Shown: one piece after another, positions 22,628 to 33,993 of the stretch
Layout of the letters: each line of letters begins with the position of its first letter
Position numbering within the stretch: the stretch's first letter is position 1
Source of the DNA: Pictodentalium vernedei
Taxonomy: Eukaryota > Mollusca > Scaphopoda > Dentaliida > Dentaliidae
DNA length: 64,000 nucleotides
Direction: 5' to 3'
Assembly (NCBI GenBank): GCA_031216915.1
Contig: CM062297.1
Location: 184,148,083 to 184,212,082 of the forward strand
Program-made: the position numbers and the translations under genes
Notes under the pieces: generated by a model
The model's database searches: none
Seen by the model: the letters and a program-made list of their open reading frames with translations, nothing else
Told to the model about the DNA's origin: nothing

Positions 22628-24198
22628 TACTACTCAAAGTTCGCTAAGCACCAATTATTCGAAACATCATTGTGAAATTTGCTTGTGACATATTTGCGAT
22701 ATTTTTGGTGGATATGATTGAGGAATGTATTGAGATGGTCCCCAATGTTTACATTAGCTCTCTTGATAGGCAGACTTTTTTCGTAACAGTCATGGAAAGC
22801 ATGTACCCCTTGATTTTCATGATGTTTTCATGTACTGTCTACATGTACATGACATGTGTAGGGTATTCAATCTTCATTTCAACACAAACCCTTGTGATTT
22901 AATGATTGAAGATGGCAAATGTAAATGTAAGAAGCAGAAATGTGGCAGGCTGTCGAGATGGTGGAGCAAGGGGCTACCCATCGTCAGGTTGGTGGAGCCC
23001 TTGGTGTGCACCATACGGTGATCACCAGAGCCTGGGCAAGATTTCAGCAGTATGGCACACTAGTAAGACGGCATGGTGGTGGCAGAGACAGGGCAACATC
23101 TGCAGTTGAAGACCGGTTTTTGATCATTCAGGCCTGTAGGAACCGCTTTGCCTCTGCAACCCAGCTTCGCAGTAACCTTCAGAATGCATCTGGGGTAAAT
23201 GTTTCATTGCAGACTATCCGGGCAAGGTTGCACGAAGGTGGTATCTGATCAAGAAGACCATGTATTCGCATGCCGCTGTCCCAGAACCACCGCCAGGCAC
23301 GATATGGGTGGGTCATGGACCTCGTTGGATGGACCAGAGAAGATTGGCGACCTGTCCTTTTCACAGATGAGTCAAGGTACTGCCTAGACCACAAAGATAG
23401 GCATTCTAGGGTATGGAGAAGACCAGGAGAGGGATTCCATGCAGCCAACAATGCTGAGCATGACCTCTATGGTAGAGGAGGGTCAATCATGGTCTGGGGC
23501 GGCATCAGCTGGGATGAACGTACAGAGCTCTGTGTCCTTGAACATGGTACATTGACTGCACAACGGTATATTGATGAGATCCTAGATGTCCATGTCAGAT
23601 TGTATGCAGGTGCAGTGGGTGATAGATTCATTCTGATGGACGATAATGCCTGTCCTCATGTTGCCCATGCTGTTGGGGAGTACCGACAGAGGGAGGGGAT
23701 TGAGCATATGGACTGGCCAGCAAGATCCTCTGACCTCAGTCCAATCAAGCATGTCTGGAATGAGTTGCAGCTTGCAATTTCAGCCTGTTCAGTCCAGCCA
23801 AGAAGTGTCCAGGAGCTTGGTGCCATGCTGGTCCAAGAATGGAACAACATCCCACAAAGGACCACCAGGAACCTGATTGGGAGCATGAGAAGGTGTTGTC
23901 AAGCTGTATTCAACAGTAATGGGTCTCATACTCGATATTGAACCCATACCAGTTCGCTCTATCAACTTTTTGGCATATTGAAAAATTTCCTCTTTTTCCA
24001 ATAATATCCATTTTCCATGGTTATTGTATTCAAAAGCTAAAAAATAATGTCAAACACAAATAAAATCCTAATTGCTGTACTTAAATCATTAAAGATATAA
24101 TTAAATAAAAAATATATACACTTTTCATTTCAAAATTTCAACTAAAACGTAAAACAGGTAGTTGGATGTACTTGGTGCTTAGCAAACTTTAAGAAGTA
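22628..24198 (+). mobile_element. Tc1/mariner element, DD34 type
   Basis: Ends TACTACTCAAAGTTCGCTAA and its inverse (about 27 bases, four mismatches) are flanked by TA (22626-22627, 24199-24200). Length is 1571 bp. It encodes a nearly intact transposase and sits in the last intron, opposite to the host gene. Confidence 0.9.
22940..23941 (+). pseudogene. Tc1-type transposase with one stop and a lost catalytic Glu
   Basis: One frame runs from the first in-frame ATG at 22940 to the end, broken only by TGA at 23246-23248 in GGI*SRRPCIRM, where arginine (CGA) is usual. The N-terminal part has a helix-turn-helix (MVEQGATHRQVGGALGVHHT). The catalytic core has VLFTDESRY (D), LMDDNACPH (D) and SPIKHVWNEL, where lysine (AAG, 23747-23749) replaces the glutamate 34 residues after the second D. 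It ends GSHTRY. Both defects can be explained by single C-to-T or G-to-A changes, so the gene is a recent casualty. Confidence 0.9.
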
Positions 24199-24200
24199 TA

Positions 24201-24700
24201 TTTGTGGTTTTTCTATTAAACATCAAGTGCAATTACATTTAAAAAGGATTTTTTTAAAGAAACTACCTTAACCCTCTAAGGCCCATTTCCAACTTGTAAG
24301 TCCTCAGAACAGGTAACATGCAACCATGAGGAGATACTACTGAAAATATTACCTGGGTAGCCAAGAATTTGACTAGGAGTCACTGCTTAGCTACTGGCAA
24401 TGCGCAGGTGGTGGTATTCAAGAAATTTGTCCATGTCCCTAAGGGTTAAGTAAACTTTAGCTCAACATCTTCAAGGCGTAAAACCAATAAGTATGGTGAA
24501 TACCTATAACAAGAGGCTGTACATTATGAGTGTAGGGGGGAATAAACCTGAAAAGCAGATGAAAAAGACACCAAGGAGGTGAAAACACTATGGGTTTTCT
24601 TATCTATCAGGCCAAAATAGAGTGGATCCATATTTGTCATTGTGCCCAAATTAGACTAATCTAAACTTCTGCTTCATGGAAAAAGAATTTTACAAAGGAC
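24201..24700. other. No recognisable gene
   Basis: Intron sequence between the Tc1 element and the family A MITE. A stretch near 24273 (AACCCTCTAAGGCCCA) and 24437 (CCCTAAGGGTTAA) could be ends of another TTAA-type MITE, but the interior was not matched to any other copy. Confidence 0.35.
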
Positions 24701-24704
24701 TCTA

Positions 24705-24950
24705 CACAGTACGGCCGCCGTCTACTGGTCACTTTCCACGAGTGGGCAATATTTCCACGGAACAAGATATTAGATTCGAAAACACTAATTATAGGAATAA
24801 TCATCAAAAAATTGATTAATGAAGCACCAGGTACAACCCAGTGCATCATTAATTAAAATTTTGCTGCCGATGATTTTTTCAACATGATAAATGCATGCGT
24901 GGACATCACTGTCCACGCGTGGATACGTCCAGTCCATGGCAACTGTACTG
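24705..24950. mobile_element. TA-MITE family A, copy 4
   Basis: Left end CAGTACGGCCGCCGTCTACT, right end …GGCAACTGTACTG followed by TA. The interior carries AAACACTAATTATAGG and GAAGCACCAGGTACAACCC. Its right end lies about 110 bases from the next exon of the host gene. Confidence 0.75.
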
Positions 24951-25063
24951 TACATTTAATTTAAGCAAAAGCTCATTCATACTAAGTCAACACCGAGGTA
25001 GAATAAACATCTGGAGTTTTATTTGCCTTGTATAAATGTGTCTGTCAATGACGTGACACTCAC

Positions 25064-25144
25064 CTTTTCACCAAGTTCTATATTTTCTGCATTATTACTG
25101 GTAGACTTTCTGGCTGTGTCAAGAGCAACAGCTCCAATGGCTGC
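25064..25144 (-). CDS. SLC9B2: SLC9B (NHA) antiporter, penultimate exon in window
   Basis: Twenty-seven codons in phase 0 reading AAIGAVALDTARKSTSNNAE… and ending LGEK. AAIG-VALDTA is a strongly conserved NHA motif at the cytosolic end of a transmembrane helix. The acceptor is TTTTCAG before GCAGCC and the donor is AAG|GTGAG. It joins the exon at 28488 (…PKATVQ) to give PKATVQAAIGAVALDTAR, which matches animal SLC9B proteins. The acidic loop after it replaces the variable linker of the vertebrate proteins. Confidence 0.92.
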
Positions 25145-25283
25145 CTGAAAAGATTTAAGCAAAGCAGAGAAGTGAAATTAAGATATTGCATCACAATTTT
25201 TAATTGAAACACATGCTATTCCTCCATGAAGAATTAAAGCAATAGCAGTAGGGTCTTACTTGATAAATGTCATGTTTATTCAT

Positions 25284-25346
25284 TGATTCATTTATTTATT
25301 GGTGTTTAAGGCCACATATTTCTGTGCAATGGCTAATCATGACTGC
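25284..25346 (-). mobile_element. SINE tail fragment
   Basis: Matches the 3' end of the SINE at 5189 in antisense: TTTATTTATTGGTGTTTAAG and GCAATGGCTAATCATGAC. The tRNA head is absent, as expected from a 5'-truncated insertion. Confidence 0.75.
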
Positions 25347-25984
25347 AACATGGATATAAAGTCAAGTCTACCCAACTGTATATACCCATGATGCCCATTA
25401 TAGAGGACTTCCATCGCAGACATTAAGGCTTTACCATACCAAAGTTTTGACTTTTTATTATTTACTGGAAACCTCTCTGGAAAAGAGCTTTTCAATAAAT
25501 GATAATAATCCAAGATTATTGTCAGATCTGCATATGCACTTAGCACATCTCCATAATATAAACTTTATACACTGTAGAATTCACCCGTCAGAAAATAAGA
25601 AGAGAAAGTGATAAGCCAAGACTGACAAACATAAGGGTAATTCCACAGTAATGGAGAAAAGTGGCATTTCACTAGTTTATCACTATGAACTATGATGAAC
25701 CTTTCTTCGCTTTCTGTCATTAATTTGATAGATCACTGGAAGGTAGATAAAAAAAAGTGCAATTCATTTTTATCTTATTGAAGGTGATTGTTGAAATGAG
25801 ATCTCAAAAGTTGGGTAACAGATATACCTGATTTGGTCATGTGTTTTGGGGTCACTGAAGTGAATGGGAATAAGGCCTAAAAAAATTAAAAATCTGTTTC
25901 TCAGGCCCTCCCACATGGTCCTTTTGGCTGCCGCATGCTCTCTTTTTATAACCAATTTAAACTTGAAAAAATAAAAATTAAATG

Positions 25985-26258
25985 GTTTATGTCTGATATT
26001 TTACCCAAGTTAAAAAAATTGATGAATTTGTCCCTTGAGTGCAAGAAGGCTTTGCAATGCTTTAGCATTGCAAAGCCTTCTTGCACTCAAGGGATGAAGT
26101 ACACCACCACCCATGCTATTCTGTAGATTATGAGGCCTAAAACATAAACCAAAAACCTGAACGTTTGATGGCAAAGAAGAAATTACTGAAATAAAAAATA
26201 AAATAAAAAACCGCTCGCCCGCATGCAATTTCACAAATAATGGCCTGAGAAACAGAAG
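25985..26258. repeat. Interspersed palindromic repeat, copy 2
   Basis: Sister of 22322-22610. Here the central snapback is almost perfect: GTCCCTTGAGTGCAAGAAGG faces its inverse around TGCTTTAGCA at 26030-26096. The downstream half (TGAGGCCTAAAACATAAACC, CGCATGCAATTTCACAAA) also matches copy 1. Confidence 0.8.
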
Positions 26259-26576
26259 ATCGACTTTGTGTGGCCTAACTCTTTTGATTCTTTTTTGAGT
26301 AAAATGGATGTACTGTTGTTGAAAATGCAGGTTAAATATTTTTTCCTGATTTTAAACACTCAAAATAGGTTTTTCATTAGTCTTTCACTGGCAACTATCC
26401 AATTTCACTTTGGTGGCTAATTTTGATAAAATAAGTATGGGTGATCTAAAAGGAAATGGAAGTAAACAGCCTACCAAATGGTATGATCAAGAAGGGAGTG
26501 AATTATTGAAGGAACTCCATGCAAATGTTTGGCTGAGGATTGTTTATGTTTTTATTTGAAATGCTTATCACACAGA

Positions 26577-26632
26577 GGTGGTGGTGGTGGTGGTGGGGGG
26601 GGGGGGGGAGGGGGGGGGGGGTTAGGGGGCAG
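26577..26632. repeat. GGT and poly-G low-complexity tract
   Basis: GGTGGTGGTGG runs into a long G-rich tract. It makes a spurious glycine-rich frame on one strand and a proline/histidine-rich one on the other. Similar G or C runs occur at 10201, 12083, 15071, 27798, 33082, 39386 and 58122. Confidence 0.9.
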
Positions 26633-26639
26633 GGGGTCT

Positions 26640-27200
26640 CCTTGTTGGCAAGAACGTCATATCTTTGAAAGTTGTCAAATATTAGAAGTTTTTTCAACTC
26701 CTCACATGCTATTAGATGGTCAATTTTCAGCTTATGCCAATAAAATTTGGATGTTTACTGCATCTTGTCTGTTTATGATGTGATAACAATAACATTTTGT
26801 GCCTTTTGAAATCAAACACTGCAGAGACAGTCCCTGTAAAAGTTTAGCTGTTTGGCTCAGGATTCTGTACAGTTTTTTTCGGGAACATGCATAGCAAAGA
26901 GGTGGAGATAGTTCCTTGATAATGATGACATCATACCTCTGGAAGTTGGAGTCAGATTTTGAAATTTGTTTTCAACTTCTTGTTCAGGAGCTCACATGTT
27001 GTGTTTTAAATTCAATTTTATATGTTTTTTTGCACCCTGACTGCTTATGACATTATGGTGTAAACATTTTGTTACGTTTTCAAATAAAAAGTGTCTTGCA
27101 CTCCTTCAGACATTGCACAAATTCCATGAGCAATTATCATGTGCCTAAGGGTAAGGACCAATATGTGGTGGCAACTTTTAAAATAGTTTTACTTAAAAGA
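26640..27200. other. No recognisable gene
   Basis: Intron sequence with two diverged segments that resemble each other (TTGGCTGAGGATTGTTTATG near 26530 and TTGGCTCAGGATTCTGTACA near 26854), suggesting an old local duplication. No coding potential was seen. Confidence 0.4.
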
Positions 27201-27204
27201 TTAA

Positions 27205-27449
27205 CCCTTTACCTAACGTAACGGCCAAAACCGGCCTGCGCTATTCTCAAAAAATGCCAATTAATTTTCATTATTTTTTTCATTTTTTGTCTCAAAAACA
27301 TAGGTTATGACCCCTCGTTGGAACGAGCTCGTCGAGCTCGTTCCAACGAGGGGTCATAACCTATGTTTTTGAGACAAAAAATGAAAAAAAATTAGTTATT
27401 CAAGAATTATTTTTGCAAGTGTCGTCTGTTTTTCAGGTTAGGTAAAGGG
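27205..27449. mobile_element. piggyBac-like palindromic MITE family P, copy 2
   Basis: TTAA flanks (27201-27204, 27450-27453), ends CCCTTTACCTAACG and …GTTAGGTAAAGGG. The core is a near-perfect palindrome of about 90 bases around GAGCTCGTCGAGCTC with CCCCTCGTTGGAACGAG arms. It is the best preserved copy and closely resembles 54206-54449. Confidence 0.88.
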
Positions 27450-27689
27450 TTAACAGAAAAGTCAAAGTTTGAGGGCACATACAGAGGACAATAAACCATT
27501 TATGAGAACGTTTGGTGTACCATTTTAGAAGATAATTTATTGTTTACAGTTTTTAAAACCGGATTCAATAATGTCAAAGATGTCAGACCTGGAAGAGTTG
27601 AAAAAGGGGCACTAATGTGGGAAATTTTCATTCTGATGTTATAATCTTGGAATTTGGTGTCAGATTGTTAAAAATAAAAGGTACCCATT

Positions 27690-28147
27690 TTAAAATTCGG
27701 GGAGCCCAAATATGTACCCAGGGACTCGATGTGAACAAAATTTAATCTGCCCAAATATTAACCGAGGGACTTGATTTGAACAAACTTGAATCTGAACACC
27801 CCCCCCCCCCCCCCCCCCCCGCCCCCCCCAAACACTGCCAGAGGAGTTGTATACCAAATAACCAAAGATTCTACCTCATGGTTCTGGAGAATATTTTTAA
27901 AAATATTTCTTCCAAACATATAGGTACTATCAGAGTTATGCTCTTGTGGTTCCCTTGTGGGTGTGGCAACTTTATTTCAACAAACTTGCACTGACATATG
28001 ATAAGAAACATGCACACCAGATTTGGTTCAATTTGGTCCAGTAGTTTCTGGGAAGAAGTCGATAATGTAAAGTTAATGCCGGACGGATGGCGGATGGAAA
28101 GTGATTAGTAAAGCTTCCCCTGAGATTTGCTCAGGTGAGCTAAAAAG
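27690..28147 (+). mobile_element. Pearl/Helentron-like repeat, 3' part
   Basis: Shares GAGCCCAAATATG, TTTGAACAAACTTGAATCTG and a GGACGGATGGCGGATGG block with 14279-14697. It ends with an imperfect hairpin (AGCTTCCCCTGAG … CTCAGGTGAGCT) plus an A run at about 28113-28147. A C homopolymer tract interrupts it at about 27797-27829. Confidence 0.65.
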
Positions 28148-28487
28148 GCAAAATTCAGCCTCTTTTTGATAGTGTTCTCTGTTTTGATGAAATGAATATG
28201 GGGCAATCTAGGTTAAAGCAGAAGTAAACAGACTGCCATATGTCATGATTGAGAGACAGAGTGTGAGTGAAAACAGAGTAAAGAGAAAAGAATAAAACTA
28301 AAAAAAGGGAACAGAATTTTTATTATGTCATTTCAATTTCACTGAATGACATAAAAAGGCCTGTAAAACACAATTTGTCATGCCTCAAACAACTGCTATA
28401 AGAAAAAAGCACTGGCTTGCAGCTTGTGCATCACTAACTCTACTGTTAATGACCATTTGTTTTCATTGTAACATTTTCACAACTGAC

Positions 28488-28624
28488 CTGTACTGTTGCC
28501 TTTGGAAGCCATGCAAAGGGTATGAACAATTTCTCTTTCAAATTTAACCCAGATCCGAACACAGCTAGAAATGATACTATCATTCTTATTCCAAGTGCGA
28601 TAGAAATTGAAGCTATACCCATAC
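28488..28624 (-). CDS. SLC9B2: SLC9B (NHA) antiporter, internal exon
   Basis: The first two bases complete a glycine codon started in the exon at 41089. Then 45 codons read MGIASISIALGIRMIVSFLA … KEKLFIPFAWLPKATVQ. It encodes a transmembrane helix with the conserved arginine (GIRMIVSFLA), a short loop and the start of the next helix, whose PKATVQ motif is diagnostic of the NHA group. Acceptor TTCCAG, donor CAG|GTCAG. The downstream exon starts in phase 0 as required. Confidence 0.93.
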
Positions 28625-28688
28625 CTGGAAGAAAATTTTAATACCAAACATTGTTATGGTGAACTTCATTTAATTAAATTTTATTTAA

Positions 28689-29160
28689 CCTTTTACCTAA
28701 CAGATATAACAGGACAGCTTTATTCACGAAAATTGTCACTCAAATTTTAATATTCTTTTAATTTTTACCTCCCAAACATAGCTTATGACAACTCATTGGA
28801 AAAACTCATCATGTTCATTCCAACAAGAGGTCATAAGCTATGCTTTGAAAGCAAGTCTTAAAATGTTTTTGTGATTGAAGAATGTCATCAGCTATTCATG
28901 TTACAGTACAGTCGCTGTGGATTGATCGTTACTCCAGGTGTGGGCAAAGATGTCTACATATGATTTTACAAGGGAATAAAAATTATCATCAGCAAAATTT
29001 TAATTAATGACGCACCAGGTTGTACCCGGTAGTCCACTAATTAATTTTTGATAATTTTTCCTATAATTAGTGTTTGGAATCTAATATTATTGCATTCGTA
29101 GAAATACTGCCCACCTGTGGAATGTGACCAGTCCACTACGGCTGTACTTTTGATAAAGGA
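28689..29160. mobile_element. piggyBac-like MITE family P, copy 3, split by a family A MITE
   Basis: The left part starts after TTAA (28685-28688) with CCTTTTACCTAACAG, and the diverged core (GACAACTCATTGGAAAAACTC) is recognisable. The right end resumes after the inserted MITE as TTTTGATAAAGGA followed by TTAA (29161-29164). The reading …CATGTTA + TTTTGATAAAGGATTAA recreates the family end. Confidence 0.75.
28914..29147. mobile_element. TA-MITE family A, copy 5 (inverted relative to others)
   Basis: Starts CAGTACAGTCGCTGTGGATT and ends …CCACTACGGCTGTAC. The shared block appears as its complement (CCTATAATTAGTGTTTGG). It is inserted in the terminal repeat of the family P MITE, so it is younger than that element. 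Confidence 0.8.
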
Positions 29161-29267
29161 TTAATATAGAACCTTCTAATATAAGCCAAAAAAAGAGAAA
29201 AATGATTTTTGGTTCTCAGGCAATTCCTCATTGAAACTGGCTTGCAGTGTCTTCCAAAATTAGATAA

Positions 29268-29424
29268 GGAATGATCATTTGTTTCTATTTCTTGAGTTAT
29301 GAACCCCAAAAAACAAAGGCCAAATTGTGTACATGGGGGTAGCCCATTTACACTATATTTGGCCTTTGTTTTTTGGGGGTTCATAACTCAAGAAATAGAC
29401 AGAAACAAACGATCATTTCCTTAT
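29268..29424. repeat. Snapback palindrome, arms about 65 bases
   Basis: The arm beginning GGAATGATCATTTGTTTCTA and containing ACCCCAAAAAACAAAGGCCA is matched by its inverse downstream with only a few changes. It is a probable MITE in the intron upstream of the exon at 28488. Confidence 0.8.
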
Positions 29425-29429
29425 AATTA

Positions 29430-31225
29430 AACTTCAGGGGCAATAAATTTAAGCACTCTCTACGTTGCAGAGTTAAAATAAAAACCAGGTCGCATTATGC
29501 TTCCCAGTGATAACTGAATAAAACAGACATAGTTTTCTAAAATTCTGTTTGAAATAATGATACATTTCACTGAAACATGTTCTTCTGTCATTAAACATTT
29601 TATTGACCAATGAATATTGCGTAAGTTATAAGGAATCCATAGGCCATGCCCACACAAAACTTCAATTTCCTTTTCCACTTGACGGGAGGGTGCTGTCATT
29701 CAGAGCAATACTGAGTTAAATTTAATTCATTTTTTGGCAATTTCCTGAGAAATTTAAAACAGTTTGTAATGTGGAGTTCGATATAAATCCAGATGACATG
29801 AATTGGTTGAACTTTGTCTCAGAATGAGTTCATTCAGGCTATTTGGAAATTGGAAAGTTTTTCTCGCATGAGTTTCATTTGTGGATTATTAAGACCGGCC
29901 ATTGTTTACGCTTGATTTGGGTAAAACGATGAATGCAGACGATCACCTATTGCATGTAAACATATTGAACATGGAATAAAAAGCATGAGAAGGATTTCAT
30001 TGTTTTTTTTTTAAATTTTATATGAAAGTCTTTTTAATATGATGAGATAAATATTAATTACTTTTCATGTTGAAACAATATGAGCATGAAGGGGTTCCTT
30101 TCCATTCACATTGTTCAATGTAATTTTTAAGACAGATATTGGGGCATGATTTAGTGGTTTTCTTTTCAGTTCATTGTGTTATGAAACGAGAAAAAAGAAA
30201 TACTTTAGCCAATCATTTTGCTTGAAAATGCCTGAATAGAAAAAAGGTTTAATTATTTTGAAATGAACTCCCAATTTTGAGCCAAAATTAAGTGTACATC
30301 TTATACACTGTGATGAAGGATTATCCAATTCAGGGAGGGGAAGAAATATCAGCGACATTCTTTGGAACTGACTTTATAAAGAATTAACAATAGAATAATA
30401 TTTTATCAATACAAAAAAATTTATTTACTCACCAACCCAAGTTCAGCTGAAGCAAATGTTTTTAATAAATCACTATTAATATAAACATGAAGTGTTATTT
30501 TATATTATTTTGGTTGAAAGTCACAAAATATGGAGAGCTTGTGCATTGTTTGGTACTTCTCATAAGATACTGCATTTTTAATGATAATAGAGAGCCCAGT
30601 GGTATATTTTCGTAAGTGATTAATACTCATGTTTTTGTTTGAATGGATTATTGTTGTGCAGGCTTCACTTTCTCTTTGTTTCAGTTTCAGCACTGTGTGT
30701 ACACACATACCCCCACCAGGTGATGTGACCTGTGCAGTGACCAAAGTAGACCTGAATTTGGGGGAAATTTTTCAGAACCAACCTCAATGATATATGATAG
30801 TCATGCATTCAAATCTGTTGTTACTGGTATTAAAATAGAAAAACACAAATTTTCATGACTTGATAAAAAATATTTGAAATGGTGAAAAAGAAAAAGTTTG
30901 TTTTGAAAATTCTGTTGGTCATTTTTAAAAAATGGTACCAAAAAACTGCCTCTTATTCACATCTCCATTGCCAAGAACAGCTCCTTAGTATTCATAGTTC
31001 AAAGTTCATAATGTAGGTGATAAGAAACATCGAACAACTTGGCTCAAGGTTTGAACTTTTATCTGTTTCTTGGACACATAGAATAAATAAAACAAACACT
31101 CATTATGATGGTTCGGCGAGTAATTTTATTAAGTTATCTATACCCAAGAACATTAGATAAACACACAAATGTGCCAAAGTATTCAATCCTTGAATTCGAC
31201 AAACTCTGTAAATTCCAAGTCCCAA
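29430..31225. other. Intron sequence without recognisable feature
   Basis: About 1.8 kb of AT-rich DNA. Short open frames (29460-29699, 30505-30744) show no family motif, no splice context and no codon bias that I can see. No repeat shared with the rest of the window was found. Confidence 0.5.
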
Positions 31226-31233
31226 ATTGCTGG

Positions 31234-31486
31234 CAGGCCTGAAAATAAGCAGTCTGACATTTGCAGAATGAGGTCCCCAGAGGGTGAATTTGATGATGCT
31301 ATCCCATACAGTGGGCCAATTTATCCTCTGGGTTCCTTGTTCCATTTAGTTTTGAGACCCTGATTCAGATTGAGGCTCAGAGAGGGTAAATTTAGTGATG
31401 CTACCCTGCTTTGCAGGGTAGCATCACTAAATTCCCCCTCTGGGAACCTCATTTTGCAGATGACAGCCTGCTTATTTCCTGGCTTG
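31234..31486. mobile_element. hAT-like MITE, copy 2
   Basis: Starts CAGGCCTGAAAATAAGCAGT and ends …CTTATTTCCTGGCTTG, flanked by the 8-bp repeat ATTGCTGG (31226-31233, 31487-31494). It is very similar to copy 1 at 2070-2320, including the inner AGAATGAGGTCCCCAGAGGG. The centre is a short snapback GTAGCATCACTAAAT-type loop. Confidence 0.85.
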
Positions 31487-31840
31487 ATTGCTGGAATGGG
31501 AAGACAGCTTGTGCAACCAATAGAACTCAAAGTGGTCAATGGTTGAGTGTCAGTGTGATTTACACAATTTGTACATATAAAGCGGGGGATGGGGAGGGAG
31601 CAATTTAGCTGAGATTTTGGGGTACAACTGATACACTGGTCACTTGCTGGCATGGCAACTTTGAGACAAATTTTCCTGAGATGTGTCCTTGATCACATGC
31701 TTTGATTGAATTTGCGTGCACCATGGGCTGGTCACTTGAAATTGAGAGTATGGTCCACTTAATTGTATACTTTTTTCAATAAAACAAGTGAAATAGCACA
31801 GGACAGTCAATTTCCTGCTACCTAAGTCCAACAACGGGAA

Positions 31841-32101
31841 TAAATTTCAAAGAAAGACTTGGATACAGCTGGTTCACAATCCCTTTCATGATATCATTGC
31901 CAGAAAGCTATATACATTAAATTTGGAAAAAATCTTGAATGGTTTTCTTTGAAATGTGATGACAAGATATGGTCATGCGATGAGAAGAAATTCAAAGTTA
32001 CACAAGGGAAAAAATTCTCGAAGAAATACTTGGACACAGCTGATTTGGAAACCCTTCATGATATTATTCAGAAAAGGGTATATATTAAATTTGGGAAAAA
32101 A
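31841..32101 (+). repeat. Diverged direct duplication of a coding-like segment
   Basis: Two segments of about 92 bases (31841-31932 and 32011-32101) share GAAATACTTGGACACAGCTG-like and CTTCATGATATTATT-like blocks about 170 bases apart. The second lies in a 112-codon frame starting at 31949 (KKFSKKYLDTADLETLHDII…). I do not recognise the protein. It could be a scrap of a retroelement gene or of a repeated host domain. Confidence 0.45.
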
Positions 32102-32299
32102 ACCCAAATTTCCTGCTTTTGCAGATTTCTTGTCAGGGTTTCTACTACAGTGGCCAAGGGTCCATCAACCGGACCCATATCCCATGTCGTGTACGCTGCC
32201 CATATGAACACAGAAATTGAGACCCCACTAATTACACTACGAGGTGGGGTCTCAAAACCCCACCACGTGACTTCAATTTGTCTATAATTAACTTGTGTT

Positions 32300-33990
32300 T
32301 TTTGCAAGTGCGGTAATCAGGTTTATTCTTCCACCAAAAATAGTTTCAGTTCATTGTTATTTAGTGATTGTTAGGTATTGCACTTAAGTATAAATTTAAT
32401 ACGTATGCTCCATACATGTTTTTTGATAATAAAAAGCATTAATATGGCAGAACAAACGATCAAAATATGGAGTTTGAATTGTGTTTTTAATCTCGCATGA
32501 ATATGTCAAACTGTGTGATGGGATGCTCGGCTGACGTCGGTTTATCTTTTGATCTCTCAGTCACCGGCTCTTAATTAGATCAAATTTTTTCACAGTCAGT
32601 GAAATATTACTTTTACTTTTACTTGAAATATTAAAAAGATAGTTCAATATTTGAAAAAGTTATTGAAAGCTATTGCGATTCGGAATGTTGTTCATCAAAA
32701 TCGATTCAGAACTCGAGGAATTACGAAAATATAAATATTGTACCGTACTGAAATCATGGATGTGAATTGAAAAAATTATAAGTTAACCAGCACAATATCT
32801 GGACATTTCCCAGACGGTCTTTTACCTAACTGTAGCTATTCACGGGGAGAAGAATCATGTTACCGGTACTGAATTTTGAATAAATTGTGGGTTGGGGAGG
32901 AAGGGAATCTGATTTACGATTTTAAAAGTTAAGTTCAGAGTGGAATGTTAAAATGTAAATATATAAACTACATTAACGAAAAAGGAATGCTTGTGGTGGC
33001 CCTGGGACGTTTCAGCCCAAGACGCTTCGGAATCCATATATTGAAGCGCCTGCATGCATTAGCAAGGAAAACTGGCCAAGATGGGGAGGGGGGGGGGGAG
33101 GGGGGGGGGGGAGATGGGCAAGCGATCAATGATATAGGCCTATTTGTGCATGTGGGTTTATGGGAGTCTGGGGCCCAATTGCCTCGTTTCGGGGATGGGG
33201 AGGGAGGGGGAGGGCTATTTACTTCACCATTTAGGAGTGGTAGGGATGACTGAATCTTACACTGCCAAGACACTGAAATTTTTGATGTGCTTGGCTGCAC
33301 GCAAAAATCAGGGGTGGCGTCAGAAAATCTCCGATAGAGGAACTAAAATCTCTTGTCTGAAAGACCTATTTTAATTTTGGGGGTTTCAAGACACGTGTGG
33401 GGGGACAAAACAAAAAAATTATAATACGAAATTTCGGGGCATGTTTGAGTTAGGGTTAGTTTAAACAATATTTATTCATTGAAGAGAAAAAAAGAATAAT
33501 CGATACATTATGATAAAGTAACTTACATAAATATCTTACAGAGATCAAGTTATGTGCAGATGCATCGAAAATGAACCTTGAGAACCTGATGTTAAAGGAT
33601 TCGGCAGGAAGCAATAAGCTTATATTGGCCGTCTCCTTCGTACAATTTAAAGTTACACTTTTAAATGGCAGTTATATAGTTAATCATAGATATTGTTTAA
33701 ACGTGACTAGGAGGGAGGAGGAGGAAAGATAGGTGATAGGGAGATAGGATATAGATATAGATTCCTGGGCATTAACTGGAACAAAACGCAGGGCGGCAAA
33801 TGGACACAGGTTTTTGACTGTGGTAAAGAATAAAGACGATTGGGAGTCTAAACAAAACAAATCACAGATACATCCGAGCATCGAATGTTAGTTGTATCTG
33901 ATGAGTACATCAACACATTGCCTTTTTCAATACACCGTGGGTATGGTAATGGGAACAAGAAATGTTACTTACGGCAGCGCAGTACAGCAG
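32300..33990. other. Intron sequence; no gene recognised
   Basis: AT-rich, with a G-rich tract at 33082-33114. The stretch just below 33994 lies downstream of the LINE stop codon on the minus strand and probably contains its 3' UTR. A frame at 33684-33881 (minus) lies within that possible UTR and has no recognised similarity. The LINE's 3' end and target duplication were not resolved. Confidence 0.4.
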
Positions 33991-33993
33991 GAA

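Noticed and set aside
26529-26783. Glycine-rich frame, and the proline/histidine-rich frame opposite
   Set aside because: Both come from a GGT and poly-G tract. The same holds for the frames at 27776, 32945 and 39241-39798.
31411-31653. Frames across 31321-31653
   Set aside because: They cover the hAT-like MITE and change with its inverted arms. No homology was recognised.
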